This document shows, piece after piece, positions 50,594 through 58,708 of a stretch of 64,000 bases of DNA. How positions within the stretch are numbered: the stretch's first letter is position 1; every line of letters begins with the position of its first letter. The notes beneath the pieces were generated by a model. The model worked only from the letters and a program-made list of their open reading frames with translations, was not told where the DNA came from and searched no databases. The stretch comes from Chamaelirium japonicum (Eukaryota > Streptophyta > Magnoliopsida > Liliales > Melanthiaceae): contig OX393552.1 in the NCBI GenBank assembly GCA_947650365.1, forward strand, positions 15,742,275 to 15,806,274, written 5' to 3'. A program made the translations under genes and the position numbers.

Positions 50594-50602
50594 TTTCTTT
50601 TT

Positions 50603-51478
50603 GTTGTTGTATGTACTCAAAGATGATTATATGTTCTCCGTTTAGAAACGTCCAGCTTGGTTTAGTGAACGGTCCGTACCCAATATAATTGGTTAGCCTA
50701 TATGATCGCAGGTTGTGTGTGAGCTGATACTTGGTCGGGTTCGAATGACCCGTTTGTTTTGGACAACTGAACCAATTCGTCCTGACCGGCACCCCAATCT
50801 CACTATAAATACCTAGGGCAGCAACTCGGGTGTGTTGGGTTGATCCCAGACCCTAACCCAACCCAAAGTTAAAAAATATCAACCCAACCCAACCCAACCT
50901 TAGGTTGAGAAACCCTAACCCTAACCCAACATGATGAACCCGAACAGGGTTCGAGTTGGGTCATGCTCGTTCAAGTTGGGTTGGCTTGGCTCAAAATAAA
51001 AACACACACTACAGGATATGATATAATTTCATTATGTTAAAAGGTATTGTTAGCGTATGTGATAGAGCTCCACAGGCATTGACAAGTTCAAGAGAGATGG
51101 GCTTAGCCACCACAAGATTCAATTCAAAGCGTAAATATAGGTGTTTAGCTTGTGCTAATTTGATATAAAAAATTGTGCTACACTTATCTCCGAATGATTG
51201 TCCTGTTGGGTTTTGGCTCGACTGCACCCAGCCGGTCTTGGACTCGGTCGGACTAGTGGGTAATAAGTCGGGTTCAAAAGTATGTGGTTAATTGTTCTTG
51301 AGCCAAACCTAATCCTATACGTGTCGGGATTAGATCTAGGGTTTGAGTGGGTACGGGTCCCAACTTCGGTGCATTAGGGTTGCGATACACCTTGTGAAAC
51401 CCATTAGTAGACCCGAATCACGTGGGAGACCAAAAGGGGAAAGAGCGTTGCGGTGTACAGGGGTTAAAGGGGGGGGGT
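50603..51478. other. Intergenic DNA with AACCC-rich stretch
   Basis: 50820-50990 is built of AACCC/GGGTT words in both orientations (for example CAACCCAACCCAACC). No gene recognised. Confidence 0.45.
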
Positions 51479-51510
51479 GTCGACACTCTCATTATTCCCA
51501 TCCATGCAAT

Positions 51511-51512
<2 letters not shown>

Positions 51513-51594
<82 letters not shown>
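51513..51594. repeat. GA microsatellite 1 (about 82 bp)
   Basis: Uninterrupted GA. First of three long GA tracts within 450 bp. Confidence 0.95.
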
Positions 51595-51597
<3 letters not shown>

Positions 51598-51785
51598 GGA
51601 TCATGACCCCCCTCCCCCTTCTCTGTCCGTACAACAAACCGAGAGAGGGAGATCGCACAAGGTGCGACCCCCTCTCCCTTTCACTCTTCTGTTCTCCTCT
51701 CTTCTATAAACTGAATAGAGAGAAAGAGAGGGCTGCTGCAATCGCAGTCCCTCCCCTTCTCCTCTTGGCCCCTAGGGTTTTGCAA

Positions 51786-51787
<2 letters not shown>

Positions 51788-51867
<80 letters not shown>
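51788..51867. repeat. GA microsatellite 2 (about 80 bp)
   Basis: Uninterrupted GA, second of three. Confidence 0.95.
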
Positions 51868-51869
<2 letters not shown>

Positions 51870-51913
51870 CCTTCTCCCTCCCCTTGAGGTTTCGTTCTCC
51901 GATTAGATTGTAT

Positions 51914-51958
<45 letters not shown>
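51914..51958. repeat. GA microsatellite 3 (about 45 bp)
   Basis: Uninterrupted GA, third of three. Confidence 0.95.
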
Positions 51959-51962
<4 letters not shown>

Positions 51963-51979
51963 CTCTACGGGATTTTCAC

Positions 51980-52417
51980 ATGGATATTGGGCACCAAGAA
52001 GAACCTGAGTTGAAGGCTCCCACCGCCGATCATTGCATCGTCGTCGATAATTCTTCCATCGTCGCAATTCAGATTTATGAAGAGGGAGAATCCGTCTTCA
52101 TCAAGTTTATTGCGGATCGTCACCCGGCAAGTTATGGCCGGAGGTACGTTGTGGGGGAAAATCTTCGTGCCGACCCGAAGACCTCGCCTCACCAGTCAAT
52201 CGAAGTTGAAGTCGAAGATCGTTATTTGATCTATCGATTGGAGTTGCAACTTTTGATATGTAAGCAGAGAGATGCAATCAGAGAGAGTGTTGACACGAGA
52301 AGTGATCTCGGAGTTCAGCCGAAGCCTACGTCTCCGTGCTATAGGGAGCAACCCGAATTCACTAACACTTTTTTCGAAGTAACCTCGACAGGCCGAGTAT
52401 TACTGAAGCCTCTTTGA
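51980..52417 (+). CDS. Hypothetical ORF of 145 codons, unrecognised
   Basis: It opens with ATGGATATTGGGCACC right after a GA tract and ends TGA. The predicted protein is acidic, with EVEVEDRYLIYRLELQLLI in the middle. I match it to no family. It lies where the LTR or 3' UTR of the Tat element would be, and I see no intron signals or promoter, so it may be a chance frame. A host gene exon is the alternative. Confidence 0.22.
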   Translation: MDIGHQEEPELKAPTADHCIVVDNSSIVAIQIYEEGESVFIKFIADRHPASYGRRYVVGENLRADPKTSPHQSIEVEVEDRYLIYRLELQLLICKQRDAIRESVDTRSDLGVQPKPTSPCYREQPEFTNTFFEVTSTGRVLLKPL

Positions 52418-52615
52418 TCTCTTCAAAGACAAGAAGAAGATCCAGGAGAGGTAGAGGGTAAGAAGAGATAGAGGTTTCTGAGACAGATATCAGATGATGG
52501 CCCTGATCTGTTTTCAGAGCTCTGGTTTGAGTTCTGGAGTTTCAGGTTTTGAAAATCCGATCTCAGGGTGGAAATCAGAAGTTTTTGGGGGATCCTTTTA
52601 CATTCGAAGTCTCTG

Positions 52616-52625
52616 CTATTTATAG
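52616..52625 (-). promoter_or_regulatory. Possible TATA box, minus strand
   Basis: The minus strand reads CTATAAATAG. It is placed to drive leftward transcription, as the 3' LTR promoter of the minus-strand Tat element would. Confidence 0.4.
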
Positions 52626-52675
52626 GATTCTCTGGTGGTAAATGGCGGTTTTCTGCTGTCGTATCTGGGGATCCT

Positions 52676-53222
52676 CCAGGTAAGGCTGGTGGGTCCCGCT
52701 ATTGTCTTCGGGGGCCCAACAGGCAGGGCTGGTGGGTCCCTCGGAAGCCTTCATGGGCCCACCGGGCAGGGCCAGTGGGTCCCGCGGTAGTCTTCGGGGG
52801 GCCCACCAGGCAGGGCCGGTGGGTCCCGCTGTGGTACTCGGGGGCCCACCAGGCAGGACCGGTGGGTCCCGCTGTGGTACTCGGGGGCCCACCAGGCAGG
52901 GCCGGTGGGTCCTGCTGTTGTCTTCGGGGGCCCACCAGGCAGGGCTGGTGGGTCCCTCGGAAGCCTTCATGGGCCCACCGGGCAGGGCCAGTGGGTCCCG
53001 CGGTAGTCTTCGAGGGCCCACCAGGCAGGGCCGGTGGGTCCCGCTGTGGTCTTCGGGGGGCCCACCAGGCAGGGCCGGTGGGTCCCGCTGTGGTACTCGG
53101 GGGCCCACCAGGCAGGGCCGGTGGGTCCCGCTGTGGTACTCGGGGGCCCACCAGGCAGGGCCGGTGGATCCCGCTGTGGTACTCGGGGGGCCCACCAGGC
53201 AGGGCCGGTGGGTCCCGCTGTT
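52676..53222. repeat. 43-bp GC-rich minisatellite, about 12 copies
   Basis: The unit contains CCCACCAGGCAGGGCCGGTG followed by GGTCCCGCTGTGGTACTC-like sequence, usual spacing 43 bp (44 where an extra G occurs). Variants carry GTCTTC, GTACTC or a longer CTCGGAAGCCTTCATG spacer. CCCACC and GGTGGG make a stem in every unit. Because the unit lacks stop codons, long frames stay open on both strands; I do not regard them as genes. Confidence 0.9.
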
Positions 53223-53376
53223 TTGCAGACTTCTTGCTAAAATTTGCACCCACAGTTACCCCCTCCAAGTTAGCTAAGAGGCCACCTTGGCTGGCTTGGA
53301 TTTGTGGTGCAAAGCTAACGACCCCCTGTAATATATGTAGAGGAGCTTTGTCGAGTGTTTAGCGAAAACATAGACT

Positions 53377-54537
53377 GATCGGTAAAATTTGACCGATCGG
53401 TCGAATTCAACCGGTCAAGGTTGGAGTGATCGGTCAAAAAACATAGTTTTTTGACCTATCTAGTAGAAAATTGACTGATCGGTTGATTTTGACTGATCGG
53501 TCGATTTTGACTGATCGGTCGATTTTGACTGATCGGTCAATTTTGACTGATCGGTCAAATTTGACCGATCGGTCAAATTTGACCGATCGGTTAAATTTGA
53601 CTGATCGGTCAAATTTGACCGATCGGTCGAATTCAACCGGTCAAGGTTGGAGTGATCGGTCAAAAAACAGAGTTTTTTGACCGATCTAGTACAAAATTGA
53701 CCGATCGGTTGATTTTGACCGATCGGTCAAGTTTGACCGATCGGTTAAAATCAGCCGGTCAAGGTTTGGGTGATCGGCAAAAAACCTTAGTTTTTTGCCA
53801 GATCCAGTAGAAATCGACCGATCGGTTGATTTTGACCGATCGGTTAAAATCAGCCGGTCAAGGTTTGGGTGATCGACAAAAAACCTTAGTTTTTTGCCAG
53901 ATCCAGTAGAAAATCGATCGATCAGTTGATTTTGACCGATCGGTCAAGTTTGAACGATCGGTTAAAATCAGCCGGTCAAGGTTTGGGTGATCGGCAAAAA
54001 ACCTTAGTTTTTTGCCAGATCCAGTAGAAAATCGACCGATCGGTTAAAATCAGCCGGTCAAGGTTTGGGTGATCGGCAAAAAACCTTAGTTTTTTGCCAG
54101 ATCCAGTAGAAAATCGATCGATCGGTTGATTTTGACCGATCGGTCAAGTTTGACCGATCGGTTAAAATCAGCCGGTCAAGGTTTGGGTGATCGGCAAAAA
54201 ACCTTAGTTTTTTGCCAGATCCAGTAGAAAATCGACCGATCGGTTGATTTTGACCGATCGGTTAAAATCAGCCGGTCAAGGTTTGGGTGATCGGCAAAAA
54301 ACCTTAGTTTTTTGCTAAATCCAGTAGAAAATCGACCGATCGGTTGATTTTGACCGATCGGTCAAGTTTGACCGATCGGTCAAGTTTGACCGATCGGTTA
54401 AAATCAGCCGGTCAAGGTTTGGGTGATCGGCAAAAAACCTTAGTTTTTTGCCTGATCCAGTAGAAAATCGATCGATCGGTTGATCTTGACCGATCGGTCA
54501 ATTTTGACCGATCGGTTAAAATCAGCCGGTCAAGTCT
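53377..54537. repeat. Palindromic minisatellite with GACCGATCGGTC core and hairpin units
   Basis: Left part (about 53471-53640): 18-bp units such as TTGACTGATCGGTCGATT. Right part: larger units of roughly 80-140 bp, each with one to three GACCGATCGGTC palindromes, then AAATCAGCCGGTCAAGG, then an A6/T6 hairpin. Nine hairpins are visible. The first two use GGTCAAAAAAC and GTTTTTTGACC arms; the later ones use GGCAAAAAAC and GTTTTTTGCC arms. Frames reading LTDRSN repeats are artefacts of the 18-bp period. Confidence 0.92.
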
Positions 54538-54872
54538 AAGTCTTGAACCTGTATTTTCGAAGAAGTGGTATAGCTTGTTCTCCTCCTTTGATCTTCGACA
54601 GTCTTGAACATTGATGGAGTTCGATTTTTTCTGCTTCGAATCTTCGGTTTTGCCTGAATGCAGTTTTGAACCGGCGGTCCGGTTCACTCGGACCGGTGGT
54701 TTGCTTGGACCGGTGGCTTGTCTGGACCAGTGGTCTGACGCTTCGTCTGGTCCCGACTGTTCGCCTGGTTTTGCGCTTGCTACAGATGGATGCCACGTGT
54801 ATCTGTAAAAACACACGATTTGGTATGGTGATTACACGTGTCATCTCGATTTGTGCGCCGGTTTACCCTGGG

Positions 54873-54880
54873 TATATAAG
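54873..54880 (+). promoter_or_regulatory. TATA box of the antisense extra ORF
   Basis: TATATAAG lies 101 bp before the ATG at 54981, with CACGTGT elements further upstream (near 54792 and 54835). Placement fits a promoter for the rightward gene. Confidence 0.55.
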
Positions 54881-55129
54881 TTTTTCTCGCTGTCATTTTT
54901 GCCTCACGCTTTCAAAATTTTTCGAAGTCCAGAGCCTTTGCTTCCAATCTCTCATTCTTCATTTCCTCTTGATCGGTCAAATGGCTTCTTCTGGTAGTTC
55001 GAAGAAGGGTGCAGTTCCTTCCAAGAGGAAGGGCAAGGAAGTTGTCGAAGTCTCTTCTGCTCCGAAGGGCCGAGGCAAAGGCAAGGCTGAATTGATCGAG
55101 CTTGGCCAACTGGGCAAGAGGCACCAAGG

Positions 55130-55134
55130 CGTTG
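55130..55134. other. Left target-site duplication of the TRIM (CGTTG)
   Basis: Identical to 55898-55902. Confidence 0.93.
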
Positions 55135-55476
55135 TGTGACGACCAAGATCCAATAGGCCAATAGCCAAGAGCCAAGACTCCTGAGGCGGGAATGCCAAGA
55201 TGGATGAGGTGGGGTGAGGTGAGGTGAGGTGTACAAGGCCATGAGTTAGCCCCACATCGCCTGGAGAGAAGGAGATCCTGAGCTACTTATATAATTTCCC
55301 CTCCCAACCATAGAAGACGCGTTTTAAAACCGTGCGCCGCTACGGAATTCGTAAGAACTCCGTAGTTAAGCGTGCTCGGGCGAGAGTAGTACTAGGATGG
55401 GTGACCACCCTGGGAAGTTCTCGTGCGGGCACGGGCAAAGCGGACAATATCTTGTGTGTTTGGGGCGGATGTTACA
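55135..55476 (+). repeat. 5' LTR of the Cassandra-type TRIM
   Basis: 342 bp, TGTGACGACC...TGTTACA. A GAGGTG run lies at about 55206-55230 and CTTATATAAT at 55287-55296. Confidence 0.93.
55352..55428 (+). other. 5S rRNA-like region in the 5' LTR
   Basis: It has AGTTAAGCGTGC (A box), GGGCGAGAGTAGTACTAGG and ATGGGTGACC (intermediate element and C box), then CTGGGAAGTTCTCGTG, all near-identical to plant 5S rRNA 3' of about base 35. The first third of 5S is replaced, so it is not a functional 5S gene. Confidence 0.92.
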
Positions 55477-55479
55477 AAA

Positions 55480-55491
55480 TGGTATCAGAGC
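55480..55491 (+). other. Primer-binding site of the TRIM
   Basis: TGGTATCAGAGC, the perfect initiator Met tRNA complement, three bases after the LTR. Confidence 0.92.
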
Positions 55492-55543
55492 CGGTTCTCC
55501 TCGGGATGGGGGGGTCTAACCCTACACGAGGATGTGTAGCCCT

Positions 55544-55556
55544 GAGGGGGGTGGAT
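55544..55556 (+). other. Polypurine tract of the TRIM
   Basis: GAGGGGGGTGGAT directly before the 3' LTR. Confidence 0.8.
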
Positions 55557-55897
55557 TGTGACGACCAAGATCCAATAGGCCAATAGCCAAGAGCCAAGAC
55601 TCCTGAGGCGGGAATGCCAAGATGGATGAGGTGAGGTGAGGTGAGGTGAGGTGTACAAGGCCATGAGTTAGCCCCACATCGCTTGGAGAGAAGGAGATCC
55701 TGAGCTACTTATATAATTTCCCCTCCCAAACATAGAAGACGCGTTTTAAAACCGTGCGCCGCTACGGATTTCGTAAGAACTCCGTAGTTAAGCGTGCTCG
55801 GGCGAGAGTAGTACCAGGATGGGTGACCCCCTGGGAAGTTCTCGTGCGGGCACGGGCAAAGCGGACAATATCTTGTGTGTTTGGGGCGGATGTTACA
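55557..55897 (+). repeat. 3' LTR of the Cassandra-type TRIM
   Basis: 341 bp, partner of 55135-55476. Lacks one A in the GTGACC region. Confidence 0.93.
55773..55849 (+). other. 5S rRNA-like region in the 3' LTR
   Basis: Same 5S-like block as 55352-55428, with AGTACCAGG in place of AGTACTAGG and a one-base deletion in the C box. Confidence 0.9.
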
Positions 55898-55902
55898 CGT
55901 TG
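55898..55902. other. Right target-site duplication of the TRIM (CGTTG)
   Basis: Identical to 55130-55134. Confidence 0.93.
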
Positions 55903-56948
55903 GTTTCGCTTCTGCACCCTCCCGTCCGGAGCATATCCCCAAAGCGCGATTTGTTCTCTGCCCGCAGCTGCCTCTGTCAGCGGAACCAGAGTTTGGATAC
56001 AACATTGGGGGCAAGCTTACAGATGTGAAGAGGGGGAAGCTGCAGAGTTTACTGGCATGCTTCACTGAGGGGAAGGTCCGGCCAGCCCTTCCGGGAGTTC
56101 TATCAGCTTTCGGTATCGACAGGCAGACAATCTTTGTCTCGTATGCGAGCAAGGAGCAAGTGATGGAAACCATCGTCACGATCGGCCAGCTCAACTGCGG
56201 ACTGCGCCTTCTATTACCTCCTTTTGCCGCGAGGTTACTAAACTCCTCTGGTCTCTGTCCCGGGCAGGTTACTGGAAACGCCTGGAGGATTATCTACGCC
56301 TTCTGCCGCGTAGAGTCAGACTTCCAGAAGGAACTCAGGGAATGCTACTCCAGCCTCCCTGAAGGCGAAGAAGCTAGGATCGAGCTGAGATATTTCTTTT
56401 ACCACTATCGATGGGCCTGGAGGAAAGATAGCCCGTTCTACAATTTGACGGGTGTCTCTGCCCTGCACCCGATCATAGACACCATCGGCTCCGACAAACT
56501 CTACACGGATTGGCTGCTATCGGTGTCTGGCGCATGGACTCCTCTGTCTGTTCCTGAGGTTCCTCGGTACAAGGTGCATGAAGAGGTGGACATATACAGC
56601 ACAGGAGGAGCTCTCTCGTGGTCTTCTGAGCGAGTAGGGGCCCTTGACAACCTTTTTCTGGAGTTGACATGCGGGATGCGGTCATGGAAGCAGTTCTCGA
56701 ATTGCCCGGTCAGACATGGCAATGCCAACCTCCTCCACCGATCGAAGCTTCGTTATGAAGATAACGAGGTCATCTACTCGGATTATGAGGAGGACCCTAA
56801 GTCAGGCAAAATTGTTAGAAAACTTCGATTTGAGAAGAAGGCTTACGGAGCCAGGCGCAGCTTGCCCTCGAAGGAGAAATTGGTGATACCTCGCCAAGGC
56901 CACGCAAAGAAGAAGAGGAAAGTCCTGCTTATCACTTTGGGGATCTGA
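55903..56948 (+). pseudogene. Main domain block of the antisense extra ORF
   Basis: About 350 codons free of stops with protein-like composition. This is the part with the gypsy-type transposon domain. It ends in a Lys-rich stretch KKKRK followed by a stop that the overlapping frame avoids. Confidence 0.7.
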
Positions 56949-57641
56949 AGAAGAACCCACTACGCTTCAAGATCAAGATATCGGGGAGTGGTGGGGTTGG
57001 AAGCAACCCTACACACCTCGATCAGATACCTCCCGAGGTTCCTCGTCTGGAAGGGGCGACTACAAGTGGGGGTGTGGAGGTTGAACAACCCCCACCCCCT
57101 TCGCGATCTCTGGCTGAGGAGGTAGCTGCTATGGTGGCAGGGCTCGATAATTCGAGCGGGCATGAAGATGAAAGGGGAGCCTCACCTCCTCGAGATGTTC
57201 CCTCTCCCGTTCACTTGGAGAGAGGAAGTCGGGTGGGTGATGCTACCCCTCAACGCCTGCCAGAGCCAACCCCCATCAAGGAGAAATCGACCCCCAAGGG
57301 TAAGAGCTCCGACCATGGGAAGGGAAAGGCCCCTCAAGTTGATGCCTCAGGTAATTGTAGAACTTGCCTTGATTGTCTTGTCTTCGAAGCTTGAAAATAT
57401 TCTAACACTTTGAACTCTTTTGTCGATCGCAGGTACGCCTGTTGGCTCGACTGTGAAGATAAAGAATTTGGGTGATGTTGATATCAACCACCCTACTAGC
57501 GTGATCCGGAAGCTTTGCAATCTTCCGGAGGCTACTTTTGAAGAAGCCTTCGATCGGCTAGATGTAGTGGTATGTACATCTGATTGATCCACTATTCGAG
57601 TTATATCTTTGGAATAATTCTAACTCTCTATCCATCTGCAG

Positions 57642-58190
57642 AGCTCAGCAGTTTTGAGAATCACAAGCACTCTCTCCAGGAGGGCAGGAGAACGGGAGGC
57701 TGCATCTGAGGTATCCCGTTTGAAAGCTGAACTGGAGGCTGCCTACGAGGAGAGGGATAAGCTGAGGGAACTTCTAACCTCAAAGAAGGAGGCATTGAAG
57801 GCCAAGATTGAGGCCCTTCGCAAGGAAAAATTGGAGAGCCAGGGATGGAAAAAGAGTTATGAAGCTCGAGGTCACGAGCTTGAAGAGTTGAAGAATCGAT
57901 TCTTCAGGATAGAGAACTTGGGCTTCGATCGTGTGGCTCGGATAAAGGAGCTGGAGGCTCAACTTGCTGCGAAGGATGCCACTTCAGCAGCCAAGGAGGA
58001 AACTCTCAAGAAAGAGTTGGAGCATGCGCAGAGTGAGTGCAAGAGCTACAAGGAAACAGCTGAGAAGGCAGCAGAAGCACTCAGGGCCCATACTGCCAGT
58101 GTCCGATCTTCCAAAGCATCGGTTGCGAGCAAAGCTCGCGGTGGGTCCGAGGGAGAGAAGTCACGCGCACAAAGTGTGGCCAAGCCTTGA
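57642..58190 (+). pseudogene. Last exon of the antisense extra ORF: coiled coil
   Basis: About 180 codons rich in E, K, A and L with heptad-like spacing (SRLKAELEAAYEERDKLREL, RIKELEAQLAAKDATS). Acceptor CATCTGCAG. It stops at TGA 58188-58190, 518 bp from the end of pol on the opposite strand. Confidence 0.72.
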
Positions 58191-58370
58191 GATTTTCCTT
58201 CTTTTTTGTTATTGTGCTTGTAAACTCTTGATATATAGTAGTTCACTCCTGTACTTGGCAAATTTTGATAATAATAGAAATCTTTTTGGTGTTTGAAAGT
58301 TGGATGTCTCTTGAGTTGAATGCCTTTGAATATCATTTCTGGATAATAGATACAATCTTTTGTTGAATGT

Positions 58371-58590
58371 AAGGGGTCGAGTCGCAACTCGATTACCCAA
58401 ACTTGTTGTAACTTGAAATTTGAATTTGAATTCGTGTAATACTTGTATGTGAGGGGTTGAGTCGCAACTCAAGCACCCAAACCTGTTAGACGATATAAAA
58501 TTTGATTGAAATTGAATATTGAAATTGAGGGTCAGTTTAACATTTGCTAGTAAGGGGTTGAGTCGCAACTCTAATACCCAAACTTGTTAA
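58371..58590. repeat. Three spaced copies of a GGGGTYGAGTCGCAACTC motif
   Basis: Copies lie at about 58373-58408, 58453-58488 and 58552-58588. Each is AGGGGT(C/T)GAGTCGCAACT followed by C and a TACCCAAACTTGTT-like tail. GAGT and ACTC form a small stem. They sit in the gap between the convergent ends of the antisense ORF (58190) and pol (58709). Confidence 0.8.
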
Positions 58591-58708
58591 AAGACCTGGT
58601 AACTTGAATATGGATAATTTTGAAACTGCTTCAGAACTTGAATTAAAAAGCTGAACACTTGCACATCTGAACATTTGAAAGAGAACTTTATTCATCACAG
58701 AATTTACA

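Larger units (their letters stand above)
55135..55897 (+). mobile_element. Complete Cassandra-type TRIM carrying 5S rRNA-like LTRs
   Basis: A 763-bp element. LTR 55135-55476 (342 bp), PBS TGGTATCAGAGC at 55480-55491, purine tract 55544-55556, LTR 55557-55897 (341 bp), perfect CGTTG duplication outside. Both LTRs begin TGTGACGACC and end TGTTACA, and contain sequence close to plant 5S rRNA, including its internal promoter parts. These are the defining traits of Cassandra elements: no protein coding, Pol III-type 5S sequence in the LTRs. The LTRs differ by five substitutions and one base indel, about 98% identity, so insertion is recent. It disrupts the Tat antisense ORF and is therefore younger than the Tat copy. 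Confidence 0.95.
54981..58190 (+). pseudogene. Antisense extra ORF of the Tat element (gypsy-type 'Transposase_28'-like, spliced, interrupted by a TRIM)
   Basis: The ORF starts at 54981 (MASSGSSKKG). It is broken at 55134 by a 763-bp TRIM and resumes at 55903 in the matching frame. A frame change follows: one frame stops at 56946-56948 while the next (EEEESPAYHFGDLKKNPLRF) is already open near 56905, so a one-base indel is likely. The second frame runs to 57350, then intron 57351-57432, exon 57433-57569, intron 57570-57641, exon 57642-58190; both introns are GT-AG and keep frame. The N-terminus is Lys-rich. The middle (LRLLLPPFAARLLN, GNAWRIIYAFCRVES, WAWRKDSPFYNL) resembles plant proteins annotated as putative gypsy-type transposon (Pfam Transposase_28), from memory. 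Residues from 57654 on form a long charged coiled coil. Its role in the element is not known. Confidence 0.75.

Noticed and set aside
50915..50935. Interstitial telomere repeat (CCCTAAA-like)
   Set aside because: Only two CCCTAA units occur, inside a broader AACCC-rich stretch. No run of the plant telomere heptamer.
52568..53362. Long open frames on both strands (up to 264 codons) as Gly/Pro-rich protein genes
   Set aside because: They arise because the 43-bp unit has no stop codons in any frame. The same repeat reads as different proteins in each frame, and there is no other gene evidence.
53460..53680. LTDRSN repeat proteins on both strands
   Set aside because: The 18-bp period is a multiple of three, so the array stays open and gives a six-residue repeat. 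It is a minisatellite artefact.
53377..54537. CRISPR-like array
   Set aside because: The repeats are contiguous and palindromic without unique spacers, and the DNA is plant nuclear.
55352..55428. A functional 5S rRNA gene
   Set aside because: The first third of 5S is missing and the block occurs within paired LTRs of a TRIM.
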